Source: Pseudomonas abieticivorans (GTDB taxonomy: Bacteria > Pseudomonadota > Gammaproteobacteria > Pseudomonadales > Pseudomonadaceae). From it: a stretch of 64,000 nt of DNA. Numbering within the stretch: position 1 is the first letter of the stretch; every line of letters begins with the position of its first letter. Below, piece after piece: positions 18,371 to 28,200 of this stretch. The translations under genes and the position numbers were made by a program. The notes under the pieces are model-generated. The model had not been told where the DNA came from. It saw only the letters and a list, made by a program, of their open reading frames with translations, and did no database searches. Where the stretch lies: positions 751,501-815,500 of the forward strand of contig NZ_CP094975.1 in the NCBI RefSeq assembly GCF_023509015.1. The letters are read 5' to 3'.

Positions 18371-20083
18371 TTAGCTCTGGCCCCACGAATCACGCAGGGT
18401 CACGGTACGGTTGAATACCGGGTGACCGGGTTTGGAGTCCTTGATGTCGGCACAGAAGTAGCCTTCACGTTCGAACTGGAAACGGTCTTCCGGTTGCGCC
18501 TGGCCCAACGACGGCTCGGCGCGACAACCTGTGAGTACTTGCAGGGAATCGGGGTTGATGTTGTCCAGGAAGGTCGCGCCTTCTTCGGCTTTTTCCGGGC
18601 TGGCGGAGCGGAACAGGCGGTCATACAAGCGCACTTCGCATTCCACGCTGGCGGCGGCCGGCACCCAGTGGATCACGCCCTTGACCTTGCGGCCCTCGGG
18701 GTTCTTGCCCAGGGTGTCGGGGTCATACGAGCACAGCAGTTCGACGATGTTGCCATCGGCGTCCTTGATGGCCTCGTCGGCGCGGATCACGTAGCTGCCG
18801 CGCAGGCGCACTTCACCGGCCGGCTCCAGGCGCTTGTAGCCTTTTGGCGGCTCTTCCATGAAGTCGTCGCGGTCGATGTAGATCTCGCGGGCGAACGGCA
18901 GCGCACGCACGCCCATGTCTTCCTTGGGGTGGCGTGGCAGTTCCAGGTTTTCGACCTGATTTTCCGGGTAGTTGGTGATGGTGACCTTCAACGGGCGCAG
19001 CACGCACATGGCGCGCGGGGCGTTGCGGTCCAGATCATCACGGATGCTGAACTCCAGCATGGCCATGTCGACCACGCCGTCGGAACGGTTGGTGCCGATC
19101 ATCTCGCAGAAGTTGCGGATGGACGCGGCGGTGTAGCCGCGGCGGCGGAAGCCCTGCAGGGTGGACATGCGCGGGTCGTCCCAGCCGTGCACGTGCTTCT
19201 CGTCCACCAGTTGCTTGAGCTTGCGCTTGCTGGTCACGGTGTAGCTCAGGTTCAGGCGGCTGAACTCGTACTGGCGCGGCTTGCTCGGCACCGGCAGGTT
19301 GTCCAGGAACCACTCGTACAGCGGGCGATGGCCTTCGAACTCCAGGGTGCAGATGGAGTGGGTGATGCCTTCGATCGCGTCCGACTGGCCGTGGGTGAAG
19401 TCATAGTTGGGGTAGATGCACCAGGTGTCGCCGGTCTGGTGGTGATGGGCGTGGCGGATGCGGTACAGGATCGGGTCGCGCAGGTTCATGTTCGGCGAAG
19501 CCATGTCGATCTTGGCGCGCAGCACGCGCTCGCCGTCCTTGAACTCGCCGGCCTTCATGCGGGCGAACAGGTCCAGGCTCTCGTCTACCGAGCGCTCGCG
19601 AAACGGGCTGTTCTTGCCAGGCTCGGTGAGGTTGCCGCGGTATTCACGGGCCTGTTCCGGGGTCAGGTCGCACACGTAGGCCTTGCCGGCCTTGATCAGG
19701 TCCACGGCCCAGGCGTGCAACTGGTCGAAATATTGCGAGGCGTAGCGCACCTCGCCGGCCCACTCGAAGCCCAGCCACTTGACGTCGCTTTCGATCGCAT
19801 CGATGTATTCCTGGTCTTCCTTGGCCGGGTTGGTGTCATCGAAGCGCAGATGGCAGACACCGCCCAGTTCCTTGGCCAGGCCAAAGTTCACGCAGATCGA
19901 CTTGGCGTGACCGATGTGCAGGTAGCCGTTGGGCTCTGGTGGAAACCGGGTGACGATGCTGCTGTGCTTGCCCGAATCCAGGTCGGCCTGCAGGATCGGC
20001 CGCAGGAAGTTGGTCGGAACAACGGGAGCGCCTTTGCTGTTGGCGGCGGCGTTCGGAGCGGTGTCGGCAGTGGGCTTGCTCAT
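18371..20083 (-). CDS. glnS: Glutaminyl-tRNA synthetase
   Basis: Class I synthetase that charges tRNA-Gln directly. The 570 residues are slightly longer than E. coli (about 554) because of an Ala/Thr/Asn-rich N-terminal extension of roughly 25 residues. HIGH is at 56-59 ([10 protein letters not shown]); the KMSKS equivalent is TSKRKL near 275-280. The C-terminal two-barrel anticodon-binding domain is complete. The ATG at 20083 has AAGGATC just upstream. First gene of the glnS-cysS operon. Confidence 0.97.
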   Translation of the reverse strand: MSKPTADTAPNAAANSKGAPVVPTNFLRPILQADLDSGKHSSIVTRFPPEPNGYLHIGHAKSICVNFGLAKELGGVCHLRFDDTNPAKEDQEYIDAIESDVKWLGFEWAGEVRYASQYFDQLHAWAVDLIKAGKAYVCDLTPEQAREYRGNLTEPGKNSPFRERSVDESLDLFARMKAGEFKDGERVLRAKIDMASPNMNLRDPILYRIRHAHHHQTGDTWCIYPNYDFTHGQSDAIEGITHSICTLEFEGHRPLYEWFLDNLPVPSKPRQYEFSRLNLSYTVTSKRKLKQLVDEKHVHGWDDPRMSTLQGFRRRGYTAASIRNFCEMIGTNRSDGVVDMAMLEFSIRDDLDRNAPRAMCVLRPLKVTITNYPENQVENLELPRHPKEDMGVRALPFAREIYIDRDDFMEEPPKGYKRLEPAGEVRLRGSYVIRADEAIKDADGNIVELLCSYDPDTLGKNPEGRKVKGVIHWVPAAASVECEVRLYDRLFRSASPEKAEEGATFLDNINPDSLQVLTGCRAEPSLGQAQPEDRFQFEREGYFCADIKDSKPGHPVFNRTVTLRDSWGQS

Positions 20084-20138
20084 AAGATCCTTGAAAACGT
20101 ACCAATGGCCAGGGTAGGCCGACTAAATCAAAGCGCTT

Positions 20139-20167
20139 ATCATAGCCCATGCGCTCAAGGCGCTGAC
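20139..20167 (-). promoter_or_regulatory. Candidate glnS promoter
   Basis: On the minus strand TATGAT (20139-20144) is a good -10; a weak -35 GTCAGC lies 17 bases upstream. The divergent ppiB promoter on the plus strand was not resolved. Confidence 0.35.
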
Positions 20168-20294
20168 AGGCCAGTCTGCCGGGTTTTGCTGGCCGCTGAC
20201 AAAAAAACAGCCGTGAAATGCGTATCGTCACCTGTAAACTGCGCGTCAGGGTTATATCGACCCACCGAATTCTCTAAAAAAGAGCGACTCTAAA

Positions 20295-20798
20295 ATGTCC
20301 AAAGTAAAACTGACTACCAACTTCGGCGACATCGTCCTGCAACTGAACGCTGAAAAAGCCCCGAAAACCGTGGCTAACTTCATCGAATACGTCAACGCCG
20401 GCCACTACGAGAACACCGTGTTCCACCGTGTGATCAGCAACTTCATGGTCCAGGGCGGCGGTTTCGAGCCAGGCATGAAAGAAAAGAAAGACAAGCGCCC
20501 AAGCATCCAGAACGAAGCTGACAACGGCCTCTCCAACACCAAGTACACCGTGGCCATGGCCCGCACCATGGAGCCGCATTCAGCTTCGGCGCAGTTTTTC
20601 ATCAACGTTGCCGACAACACCTTCCTCAACCACACCGCCAAGACCACCCAGGGCTGGGGCTACGCGGTGTTTGCTGAAGTGATCGAAGGCAACGACGTGG
20701 TCGACAAGATCAAGGGCGTTTCCACCACCTCCAAGGCCGGCCACCAAGACGTGCCAGCCGACGACGTGATCATCGAGAAAGCCGAGATCATTGAGTGA
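20295..20798 (+). CDS. ppiB: Peptidyl-prolyl cis-trans isomerase B (cyclophilin, cytoplasmic)
   Basis: Cyclophilin that isomerises prolyl bonds. The 167 residues match cytoplasmic PpiB in length and lack a signal peptide. Active-site patterns [13 protein letters not shown] (about 38-50), the [18 protein letters not shown] stretch and the binding-site region [10 protein letters not shown] are seen. The gene overlaps lpxH by four bases (GTGA), so the two are translationally coupled. It is divergent from glnS. Confidence 0.96.
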   Translation: MSKVKLTTNFGDIVLQLNAEKAPKTVANFIEYVNAGHYENTVFHRVISNFMVQGGGFEPGMKEKKDKRPSIQNEADNGLSNTKYTVAMARTMEPHSASAQFFINVADNTFLNHTAKTTQGWGYAVFAEVIEGNDVVDKIKGVSTTSKAGHQDVPADDVIIEKAEIIE

Positions 20799-21538
20799 TA
20801 CTGCTGATCTCCGATCTGCACCTGCAGGAAGAACGCCCGGACATTACCCGGGCGTTTCTGGAGTTACTCGCCGGGCGCGCGCGCTCGGCGAGCGCTCTTT
20901 ACATACTGGGCGACTTCTTTGAAGCGTGGATTGGCGACGACGCCATGACGCCCTACCAGCACTCCATCTGCCAGGCGTTGCGCGAATTGAGCGACACCGG
21001 CACCCAGATTTTTCTGATGCACGGTAATCGGGACTTCCTGATTGGCCGGGCATTCTGCAAAGCTGCAGGCGCGACCTTGCTGCCTGACCCAAGCGTGGTC
21101 GAACTCAATGGCGAACCGGTGCTACTGATGCACGGCGACAGCCTGTGCACCCGCGACGAAGCCTACATGAAGCTGCGCAAGTACCTGCGCAACCCGCTCA
21201 GCCTGTGGATACTGCGCCACCTGCCCTTGGGTACCCGGCAAAAGCTCGCACGCAAATTGCGCAGCGAAAGCCGCGCGCAAACCCGCATGAAAGCCAACGA
21301 CATCGTCGACGTGACCCCCGAGGAGGTGCCGCGCATCATGCAGCAGCATGGCGTGACCACCTTGGTGCACGGCCACACCCATCGCCCGGCCATTCACAAG
21401 CTGCAAGTGGGTGACAGCGCGGCGCGAAGGATCGTGCTGGGTGATTGGGACAAGCAAGGGTGGGCGTTGCAGGTGGACGAGCAAGGGTTTGCCCTGGGCG
21501 CATTCGATTTCGTGCCGCCGGGGCTGCCAGCACCTTGA
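20795..21538 (+). CDS. lpxH: UDP-2,3-diacylglucosamine diphosphatase
   Basis: Hydrolyses UDP-2,3-diacylglucosamine to lipid X and UMP, the fourth step of lipid A synthesis, at the cytoplasmic face of the membrane. The 247 residues hold the calcineurin-like metal motifs: DLH at 7-9, GDFFEAW at about 39-45, GNRDF at 77-81, HGDS near 112 and HGHTHRP near 195-201. Start is a GTG at 20795 that overlaps the ppiB stop; this gives [10 protein letters not shown], typical of the family. It ends in front of a 17-pair hairpin shared with the convergent efflux operon. Confidence 0.95.
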   Translation: MILLISDLHLQEERPDITRAFLELLAGRARSASALYILGDFFEAWIGDDAMTPYQHSICQALRELSDTGTQIFLMHGNRDFLIGRAFCKAAGATLLPDPSVVELNGEPVLLMHGDSLCTRDEAYMKLRKYLRNPLSLWILRHLPLGTRQKLARKLRSESRAQTRMKANDIVDVTPEEVPRIMQQHGVTTLVHGHTHRPAIHKLQVGDSAARRIVLGDWDKQGWALQVDEQGFALGAFDFVPPGLPAP

Positions 21539-21549
21539 TGCCAGCCTGC

Positions 21550-21586
21550 CTGTATTGGCCGCAGCCCATGGCTGCGGCCAATACAG
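21550..21586. terminator. 17-pair hairpin between convergent lpxH and emrB
   Basis: CTGTATTGGCCGCAGCC and its perfect reverse complement are separated by CAT. No T tract on either side, so termination might depend on the strong stem alone, or the hairpin may act as an mRNA 3'-end stabiliser for both convergent transcripts. Confidence 0.6.
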
Positions 21587-21601
21587 CCTCACACGCTCAA
21601 C

Positions 21602-23128
21602 TCAATGCCCCGACGCCGCAGGCCCCGCCTTGGCTGCGAACGGTGGCTTGGCAAACCACACGATCACCACCAACGACAAGAACATGAAGCCCATCAGGCT
21701 GAAGTAGTCGATGGTCGATAGCATGTAGGCCTGGGAGTTGACCATCTGCTCCAACTGGCTGTAGGTCGCCCCACCGGCCCCACCCAACTGCTCGATCATG
21801 TGCCGCGAAGCAGGGTCGTACGTGGTGATGCTTTCCGTCAGGTAGGCATGGTGCTCGTTGGCCTTGCGGATCCAGATCCAGGTGGTGAGCGATGCCGCGA
21901 AGCTGCCGCCCAAGGTGCGCAAGAAGGTCGCCAGGCCCGAGCCGTCGGCGATTTGCGAGGGCGGCAGGTCCGACAGCAAAATGCTCAATGTCGGCATGAA
22001 GAACAGCGCCACGCCAACCCCCATGAACAATTGCACCAGCGCGATGTGGGAAAAGTCCACCTGGGTGGTAAACCCGGCACGCATGAAGCAACTCGCGCCA
22101 ATGGCCAGGAACGCCAGCCCTGCCAGGATGCGCAGGTCGAACTTGTTTGCGTACCGGCCCACGAACGGCGACATCAACACCGGCAGGATGCCCAGCGGTG
22201 CCGTGGCCAGCCCCGCCCAAGTGGCGGTGTAGCCCAACTGTGTCTGCAGCCACTGAGGCAGGATCAGGTTGATGCCGAAAAAGCCGGCATAGCCCAACAC
22301 CAGCACAATGGTGCCGATCCGAAAGTTACGGTAGGCAAACAGCCGCAGGTTAACCACCGGGTGCTCGTCGGTCATTTCCCAAATGATGAACGCCGCCAGC
22401 GCAACGGCCGAGATTACCGAGCCAATGACGATGAAATTGGACTCGAACCAATCCAGGTCATTGCCCTTGTCGAGCACGATCTGCAGGGCCCCTACGCCGA
22501 TGATTAGCGTGATCAGGCCGATGTAGTCCATGGGCTGTCGGCTGGTGACCACGGGGCGCTCAGCCATCTGCGAGCGCACCACCAGGCAGGCGAAGATACC
22601 AATCGGCACGTTGATGAAAAAGATCCACGGCCAACTGTAACTGTCGGTGATCCAGCCACCCAGAATGGGCCCGGCAATGGGCGCCACCACCGTGACCATC
22701 GCCAGCAACGCCAATGCCATCCCCCGTTTCGCCGGGGGGTACACCGCAATCAACAAGGTTTGGGTCATGGGGTACAGCGGGCCGGCCACCATGCCTTGCA
22801 ACACGCGAAAGCCCACCAGCTCTGGCATCGAGGTCGATATGCCGCACAGGAAGGACGCCAGCACGAACAGGATGGTGGCCCACAAAAACAGCTTCACCTC
22901 ACCGAAACGCCGGCTCAGCCAGCCGGTCAGCGGCAAGGCAATGGCGTTGCTGACGGCGAACGAGGTGATCACCCAGGTGCCTTGCTCGGAACTGACCCCC
23001 AGGTTGCCGGAAATCGTCGGCAGCGCCACGTTGGCAATAGTGGTGTCGAGCACTTGCATGAAGGTTGCCAGCGACAGGCCGATGGTGGTCAGCAGCAGGC
23101 TGGGCGGCTTGAAGGATGCTTCGGACAT
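21602..23128 (-). CDS. emrB: EmrB-type MFS multidrug efflux transporter (DHA2, 14 TM)
   Basis: Inner-membrane proton-driven exporter of hydrophobic drugs that works with EmrA and an outer-membrane channel. The 508 residues have about 14 hydrophobic segments; motif A-like GWLSRRFGEVKLFL is at about 69-82 and the DHA2-type MLDTTIANVALPTI variant (VLDTTIANVALPTI) near 26-39. ATG at 23128 has AAGGGA upstream. It is the last gene of the marR-omp-emrA-emrB operon, 67 bases after emrA. The substrates cannot be read from sequence. Confidence 0.93.
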   Translation of the reverse strand: MSEASFKPPSLLLTTIGLSLATFMQVLDTTIANVALPTISGNLGVSSEQGTWVITSFAVSNAIALPLTGWLSRRFGEVKLFLWATILFVLASFLCGISTSMPELVGFRVLQGMVAGPLYPMTQTLLIAVYPPAKRGMALALLAMVTVVAPIAGPILGGWITDSYSWPWIFFINVPIGIFACLVVRSQMAERPVVTSRQPMDYIGLITLIIGVGALQIVLDKGNDLDWFESNFIVIGSVISAVALAAFIIWEMTDEHPVVNLRLFAYRNFRIGTIVLVLGYAGFFGINLILPQWLQTQLGYTATWAGLATAPLGILPVLMSPFVGRYANKFDLRILAGLAFLAIGASCFMRAGFTTQVDFSHIALVQLFMGVGVALFFMPTLSILLSDLPPSQIADGSGLATFLRTLGGSFAASLTTWIWIRKANEHHAYLTESITTYDPASRHMIEQLGGAGGATYSQLEQMVNSQAYMLSTIDYFSLMGFMFLSLVVIVWFAKPPFAAKAGPAASGH

Positions 23129-23195
23129 CGCGAATCCCTTGTAAAACGTAGCCCCGACCCCGGCCGGCCGTGGCCAGGGTCAGTGGATTGGCGAA

Positions 23196-24407
23196 TCAGC
23201 GCTGGGCAGTCTTGCCTACGCCTGCGCTGTTGTCGTGGATCAGGCGGGCGATCATCTGATCGGCCTCACCCAACTGACGGTCGTAGATCTGCGTGCTGAA
23301 CGAGGCTTTTTGCGGCGGCTGTTGCGCCAGCACCGGGCCGCTCTGGTCATGCAGGTCCACGTCCACCACGGTCGACAGGCCGATGCGCAGCGGGTGCTTG
23401 GCCAACTCGTCGGCATTCACATGGATGCGCACTGGCACCCGCTGCACGATCTTGATCCAGTTGCCAGTGGCGTTCTGTGCCGGCAGCAGGGCGAAGGCGC
23501 TGCCGGTACCGGCACCCAGGCTGTCGATGGTGCCGCTGTACTTCACGTCGCCACCGTACAGGTCGACGGTGATGTCCACCGGCTGGCCGATGCGCACGTG
23601 ACGCAGTTGGGTCTCCTTGAAGTTGGCGTCGATCCATACCTGATCCAGCGGGATCACCGCCATGGTCGCGGTGCCCGGCTGGATACGCTGGCCCAATTGC
23701 ACGGTGCGCTTGGCCACGTAGCCGGTCACCGGCGCGATCAGCGTGGTGCGGGCATTGGCCAGGTAAGCCTGGCGCAGGTTGGCAGCGGCGGCCATTACGT
23801 CGGGGTGCGAGGAAACCTGGGTGTCATCGACCAACGCACTGCTGCTCTTGAGCTGCTGCTGGGCGTTGTTCAGGGCGCTTTGCGCCGAGCTCAGGTCGTC
23901 ACGGGCGTGGGACAGCTCTTCCTGGGAAATTGCCCCACCGGCCGCCAGGTTGCGACGACGGTTGAAGTTGTCCTGGGCCTTTTGCACGTCGGATTGGCGC
24001 GCGGCCACCTGGGCCTTGGCGGCGTCGGCGTTGCTGTACAGCCCGCGCACCTGGCGCACGGCCTTGGCCAGGTTGGCCTCGGCGCTTTGCAGGTTGACCT
24101 GGGCATCAGCCGGGTCGAACTCCAGCAGCACCTGGCCTTCGTGCACCAGGTCGCCGTCGTCGGCGCCAATGCTGGTGACGGTGCCGGTGATCAGCGGGGT
24201 GATTTCCACCACGTTGCCATTCACGTAGGCGTCATCGGTGCTTTCGTTCCAACGGCCGTACATTTCGTACCAGCCCCACACGCCGACACCGCCGAGAATG
24301 ACGAGGATCAGCAGCAGGAACAGCATGACTTTGCGCTTGCGCGGGTTGCCGTTGTCGCCCGAGCCCTGGGCTTGGTCTGGAGCAGTGTTTTGGGTGGCAG
24401 TGGCCAT
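23196..24407 (-). CDS. emrA: EmrA-type membrane fusion protein
   Basis: Periplasmic adaptor linking EmrB to the outer-membrane channel. The 403 residues have a cytoplasmic N-terminus with RKRK, one membrane segment (VMLFLLLILVILGGVGVWGW, about 28-47), a biotinyl-lipoyl-like domain (NVVEITPLITGTVTSIGADDGDLVHEGQ), a long alpha-helical hairpin region at about 120-215 and a beta-barrel domain containing GYVAKRTVQLGQRIQPG. It starts 15 bases after the outer-membrane protein gene ends. Confidence 0.93.
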   Translation of the reverse strand: MATATQNTAPDQAQGSGDNGNPRKRKVMLFLLLILVILGGVGVWGWYEMYGRWNESTDDAYVNGNVVEITPLITGTVTSIGADDGDLVHEGQVLLEFDPADAQVNLQSAEANLAKAVRQVRGLYSNADAAKAQVAARQSDVQKAQDNFNRRRNLAAGGAISQEELSHARDDLSSAQSALNNAQQQLKSSSALVDDTQVSSHPDVMAAAANLRQAYLANARTTLIAPVTGYVAKRTVQLGQRIQPGTATMAVIPLDQVWIDANFKETQLRHVRIGQPVDITVDLYGGDVKYSGTIDSLGAGTGSAFALLPAQNATGNWIKIVQRVPVRIHVNADELAKHPLRIGLSTVVDVDLHDQSGPVLAQQPPQKASFSTQIYDRQLGEADQMIARLIHDNSAGVGKTAQR

Positions 24408-24422
24408 GGCAGTTACCTTGAA

Positions 24423-25898
24423 TTATTCAGTCTGTGTTGCGTGTGCGGGGGCCGGTGCTGCCAGGGCGACGCTTTCGCCCTGATAACCGCCACCCAGCGC
24501 CTGCATCAATTGGATCGACAAGTCGATCTGTTCGGCATTCAGGCTGGCGACCTGGCGCTGTGCCTGCAGCAATTGCTGTTCAACCGTCAGCACATCGACG
24601 TAGTTGCCGATGCCTGAGCCAAACCGCTGCGCCACGGTGTCGTAGGATTGCTGGGCGACATCGGCGGCGCGTTTCTTGGCGACGATTTGCCGGCCAATGG
24701 CGTGCAACTGGTCGACGGTGTCAGCCACGTCGCCCAATGCCTTGACCAGGCTTTTGTTGTACTGCGCCACGGCCAGGTCATAGTCGGCGTCGCGGGCGTC
24801 GAGGTTGGCGCGCAGGCGGCCACCGTCGAAAATCGGCAAGGAAATGGTCGGCGCCACGCTGAAGAAGCGGCTGGCAGAGCCGAACATCGCATCACCCAGC
24901 AAGGATTCGGCACCGGCGGAGGCGCTCAAGTTCAGGTTGGGATAAAAGCGCGTCTTGCTGGCGACGATGTCCTTGCTCGCCGCCTCCACCCGCCAACGTG
25001 CGGCAATCAGGTCTGGGCGACGGCCCAGCAATTCGGCGGGCAGGCTGGACGGCAGGGCCACGGCGCTGGGTTGCAGCACGTTGGGGCGGGCGATTTCCTG
25101 GCCACGGTCCGGGCCCTTGCCCAGCAACACGGCCAAGGCGATTTTCGCGCTGTTGACTTGTTTCTCGGCATTGATGGCCTGCTCTTCCGAGCTGTCGGCC
25201 AGGCTTTCGGTCTGCTGGTATTGGTAGTCGCTGTCGATGCCGGCTTTCAGGCGACGCTGGCCCAGGTCGAGCATCTGGTGCGTGCGCTTGAGGTCGTCCT
25301 TGGCCAGGTCCAGTTCGATGTGCGCCTGGCCCAGATTGCTGTAGGCGCGGGCGACATCGGCGGCCAGGGTGAGCGCAGCGGCCTGGCGGTCGATCTCGGC
25401 GGCACGGGCCTGGCCCAACGCGGCCTCCCAGTTGGCACGCTGGCCGCCCCACAGGTCGAAGTTGTAATTGAAGGCCACATCCAGGGTGCGCACGGTGGCG
25501 TAGGCGTCGCCTTGGCCCAGCGGGTCCTGGTCACGGGCCAGGCGCGAACGGCTGACGCTGCCCTGGGCATCCAGGGTAGGCATGCGCTCGGCGTCGGCGG
25601 CATAGGCGGCGGCGGTTGCCTGGTGCGACCGCGCGGCGGCGATCTGCATGTCCGGGCTGTCGCGCAGGGCTTCCTGGATCAGGCCGTTGAGTTGCGGGTC
25701 GCCCAGGCTGGTCCACCAATCGGCTTTGGGCCAGGCGGCCGGGGACAATTTCACGCCACTGAGCGACTCGCCGGCCGCCAGGCTCTTGGCCTCCAGGGCA
25801 GCGCCATCGGTGTGCAGGCCGTGGTAGCTGGCACAGCCGGCCATGGACATGGCCAGAAACACCAGGCTGAAGCGATTACGCCAAGACTTACTGCTCAT
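24423..25898 (-). CDS. Outer-membrane efflux lipoprotein, NodT/OprM family
   Basis: Trimeric outer-membrane channel completing the Emr-type tripartite pump. It is about 491 residues with a lipoprotein signal (FLAMSMAGC, lipid-modified Cys near 22) and two repeated outer-membrane-factor domains; the pattern LPAELLGRRPDLIAARWRVEAA typical of NodT proteins is seen. The ATG at 25898 with AGGTG six bases upstream is preferred to a GTG at 25907. It overlaps the end of marR by 11 bases, which suggests translational coupling. Confidence 0.9.
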   Translation of the reverse strand: MSSKSWRNRFSLVFLAMSMAGCASYHGLHTDGAALEAKSLAAGESLSGVKLSPAAWPKADWWTSLGDPQLNGLIQEALRDSPDMQIAAARSHQATAAAYAADAERMPTLDAQGSVSRSRLARDQDPLGQGDAYATVRTLDVAFNYNFDLWGGQRANWEAALGQARAAEIDRQAAALTLAADVARAYSNLGQAHIELDLAKDDLKRTHQMLDLGQRRLKAGIDSDYQYQQTESLADSSEEQAINAEKQVNSAKIALAVLLGKGPDRGQEIARPNVLQPSAVALPSSLPAELLGRRPDLIAARWRVEAASKDIVASKTRFYPNLNLSASAGAESLLGDAMFGSASRFFSVAPTISLPIFDGGRLRANLDARDADYDLAVAQYNKSLVKALGDVADTVDQLHAIGRQIVAKKRAADVAQQSYDTVAQRFGSGIGNYVDVLTVEQQLLQAQRQVASLNAEQIDLSIQLMQALGGGYQGESVALAAPAPAHATQTE

Positions 25899-26370
25899 TC
25901 TTTTCACCTACCCGCAGGCGCGTCAGGGAGTCCCCGGCGGCCAGCAACACTTTGGTTAAAATTCGTTCCAGATCCGCCAACTCGGTGCTGTCCAGCACAC
26001 CGACCAACTCATTCATCGCCTCGGCGCCGATATGCGGCAACTGATCGGCCAAGCGCTGGCCATCTTCGGTCAATTCCAGCCGCACCTGCCGCCGATCCCC
26101 TTCGCTGCGCCGGCGTACGATCAGCTCTTTTTGCTCAAGGCGATCAAGCATCCTGGTCATCGAACCGCTGTCCAGCGACAAGTGGCGGCACAGCTCGGCA
26201 GGCGTATCCACGCCAAACTGCTGGATGATGATCAACACCTTGAACTGCGCCGACGTCACCGCGAACGGCACCAGATGGGTGTCCAGGATGCGGTCCTTGA
26301 GGGAACTCGCGCGCCCCAGCAGGATGCCGATGGTGCAGCTTTGAAAGTTTTCCGGGGTGAAGTGCTTCAT
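25888..26370 (-). CDS. MarR-family transcriptional regulator of the efflux operon
   Basis: A 160-residue winged-helix repressor, probably responding to a small phenolic or drug ligand. The DNA-recognition region LCRHLSLDSGSMTRMLDRLE and wing VRRRSEGDRRQVRLELTEDG are characteristic of EmrR/MarR proteins. It is the first gene of the operon, and the operator-promoter just upstream holds three palindromes, so autorepression is very likely. The ATG at 26370 lies ten bases from the first palindrome. Confidence 0.92.
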   Translation of the reverse strand: MKHFTPENFQSCTIGILLGRASSLKDRILDTHLVPFAVTSAQFKVLIIIQQFGVDTPAELCRHLSLDSGSMTRMLDRLEQKELIVRRRSEGDRRQVRLELTEDGQRLADQLPHIGAEAMNELVGVLDSTELADLERILTKVLLAAGDSLTRLRVGEKNEQ

Positions 26371-26379
26371 TCGAGATAG

Positions 26380-26431
26380 CTGCCTAGGCAGTGAGGTAAC
26401 ATAATGTTACTGCTTAGGCAGCGAATGTCAA
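26380..26431 (-). promoter_or_regulatory. Promoter with three palindromes: MarR operator of the efflux operon
   Basis: On the minus strand a perfect -35 TTGACA (26426-26431) and -10 TAACAT (26404-26409) have a 16-base spacer. The spacer contains CTGCTTAGGCAG (26410-26421). A perfect CTGCCTAGGCAG (26380-26391) lies downstream of the -10, centred exactly 30 bp from the first. Between them is GTAACATAATGTTAC (26396-26410), overlapping the -10. Two copies on the same helical face fit two MarR dimers blocking RNA polymerase. Confidence 0.8.
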
Positions 26432-26463
26432 ACGAATAGTTAGGTAGCTCATTATTAGGACGA

Positions 26464-26491
26464 CAAAAGGCCGCCAAGGTTTAGGGCAGCC
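26464..26491 (-). terminator. Candidate terminator after miaE
   Basis: GGCTGCC/GGCGGCC stem (one G-T pair) with a nine-base loop, followed by TTTTG on the minus strand, downstream of the miaE stop. Confidence 0.45.
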
Positions 26492-26517
26492 GTCAGATTT
26501 TTTTCAAGTCGGGGTGT

Positions 26518-27120
26518 TTAGAAGGAAGGTACACCGCTATGGAAGCGGAACTCGCTGTCCGGGCTGTCGATCAACTCGGCTTCGGCGGCGCGCACCTTTT
26601 CGATCACCTTGGCGATGTCGGCTGCATCACCGTACTGGTAGGCCAGCTTCAGGTAGCCCTGATAGTGCCGCGCCTCGCTCATCAGCAAGCCGGTGTAGAA
26701 CTTGCCCAGCTCTTCGTCCAGGTGCGGCACCAGCGCCTCGAAACGCTCGCAGCTACGGGCTTCGATGAAGGCACCGACCACCAGCGTGTCGACCAGCTTG
26801 ACCGGCTCGTGGGTCCGTACCACCTTGCGCAGGCCCGACGCGTAGCGCCCGGCCGACAGCGGGCGCAGTTCGATCTTGCGGCGCTTCATCAAGCGCATGA
26901 CTTGCTCGTGGTGCACCAGTTCTTCGCGGGCCAGGCGCGACATCATGTTGATCAGGTCAACGTGGGTGCAGTACTTGGCGATCAGGCTGAGGGCGGTGCT
27001 GGCGGCCTTGAACTCGCAGTTCTTGTGGTCGATGAGCATGGTTTCCTGGTCGGCAAGCGCCGCTTGCACCCACGTCTGCGGCGTCCTGCAACCGAGGAAC
27101 TCATGGATTTCGGACAACAT
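26518..27120 (-). CDS. miaE: tRNA-(ms2io6A) hydroxylase MiaE
   Basis: Di-iron mono-oxygenase that hydroxylates the isopentenyl group of ms2i6A at position 37 of tRNAs. The 200 residues form a ferritin-like helical bundle with iron-ligand patterns EELVHHEQVM (about 68-77), EARSCERFEAL (about 119-129) and SEARHYQGYLKL. The ATG at 27120 has AGGAG six bases upstream and is preferred over a TTG two codons earlier. It stands alone on the minus strand between the marR operon and the divergent stress gene. Confidence 0.93.
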   Translation of the reverse strand: MLSEIHEFLGCRTPQTWVQAALADQETMLIDHKNCEFKAASTALSLIAKYCTHVDLINMMSRLAREELVHHEQVMRLMKRRKIELRPLSAGRYASGLRKVVRTHEPVKLVDTLVVGAFIEARSCERFEALVPHLDEELGKFYTGLLMSEARHYQGYLKLAYQYGDAADIAKVIEKVRAAEAELIDSPDSEFRFHSGVPSF

Positions 27121-27226
27121 GCTCAACTCCTGAAGGGGGGCAAAAACGGGCGATTATACTGACGTCACGGCGCACTGCCAGCCGCTATGCTTGATCTGAG
27201 TGAAACCGACCAAGGAGCGCCACACC

Positions 27227-28085
27227 ATGCAAGCCATCCGCAGCATACTCGTGGTACTGGACCCAGGCCATGCGCACAGCCAGGCCCTGACCCGCGCCAA
27301 GCTGATCGCCGGCGTCACCCAAGCGCACTTGCACCTGCTGCTGTGCGACCAGCAGCAAGACCACAGCGCCCTGCTCAGCTTGCTGAAAAGCCAACTGCAT
27401 GACGACGGCTTCAGCGCGTCGGCCGAGCAGGCCTGGCACGAAAGCCTGCATGAAACCATTATCGGTGTGCAGCAGGCCGAAGGCTGCGAGCTGGTGATCA
27501 AGCAGCACGTTGCCGACAGCGCCCTGAAAAGGCTCTTGCTGACCCCCGATGACTGGAAGCTGTTGCGCCAATGCCCCTGCGCGGTGCTGATGGTGAAAAG
27601 CGAGCGCCCCTGGACCCACGGCGTGGTGCTGGCGGCGGTGGACGTGGGCAATAGTGACGGCGAACACCGCCACCTGCACGCGACCATCGTCGATCATGGC
27701 TATCAAATCGCCAACCTGGCCAAGGGCCAACTGCACGTGATTGCCGCGCACCCCTCGCCCATGCTGTCGGCCAAAGACCCGGTGTTCCAGCTCAAGGAAA
27801 CCATCGAGGCGCGCTACCGCGAGCAGTGCCTGGCGTTCCAGACCGAGTACGACATCAGCGACGACCGGCTGCACATTGCCGAGGGGCCGGCGGATGTGCT
27901 GATCCCGTTCACGGCGCAAAAGCTCAACGCCGTGAGTGACGGTGATCGGCACGGTGGCGCGCACCGGGGTTTCCGGAGCACTGATCGGCAACACGGCGGA
28001 GGTGGTGCTGGATAAGTTGGAGGGGGATGTGCTGGTGCTCAAGACGGACGAGATCGTCGCGCATTTGACGGAGCTTGCCCGTTAG
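27227..28085 (+). pseudogene. Universal stress protein, tandem Usp domains, frameshifted
   Basis: The gene starts at an ATG at 27227 with AAGGAG upstream and encodes a UspE-like protein of two Usp domains (MQAIRSILVVLDPGHAHS at the start). After codon 236 there is one extra A at about 27935 (GCCGTGaGTGACGG). In the original frame the protein then ends at 28015 with unrelated residues; in the next frame the expected Usp end appears: VTVIGTVARTGVSGALIGNT, then AEVVLDKLEGDVLVLK, stopping at 28085. Without the insertion the product would be about 285 residues. The second-domain nucleotide-binding glycine motif is lost in the truncated form. Either a real disruption or a sequence error. Confidence 0.85.
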
Positions 28086-28114
28086 CCACCACGCCGCGGT
28101 TTGCCTGATAACCC

Positions 28115-28200
28115 TGCAGGAGCGGATTTATCCGCGAAATGGTCGACGTAATATCGCCCGCCTAGCGCGGCGTGTCCTTGGCGGACGACTCCGCGCCTAC
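28115..28200. repeat. REPIN overlapping the end of the DUF1289 gene
   Basis: The left arm GCAGGAGCGGATTTATCCGCG and a decayed right arm ending GACTCCGCGCCTAC span 86 bp, the standard unit size. The right half overlaps the last codons and stop of the DUF1289 gene on the minus strand. Confidence 0.75.

Noticed and set aside
17081..20293. Very long open frame (over 1000 codons) on the plus strand opposite glnS and cysS
   Set aside because: It is antisense to two certain genes and its residue composition (His, Gln, Val, Gly rich) is the usual shadow of GC-rich coding DNA.
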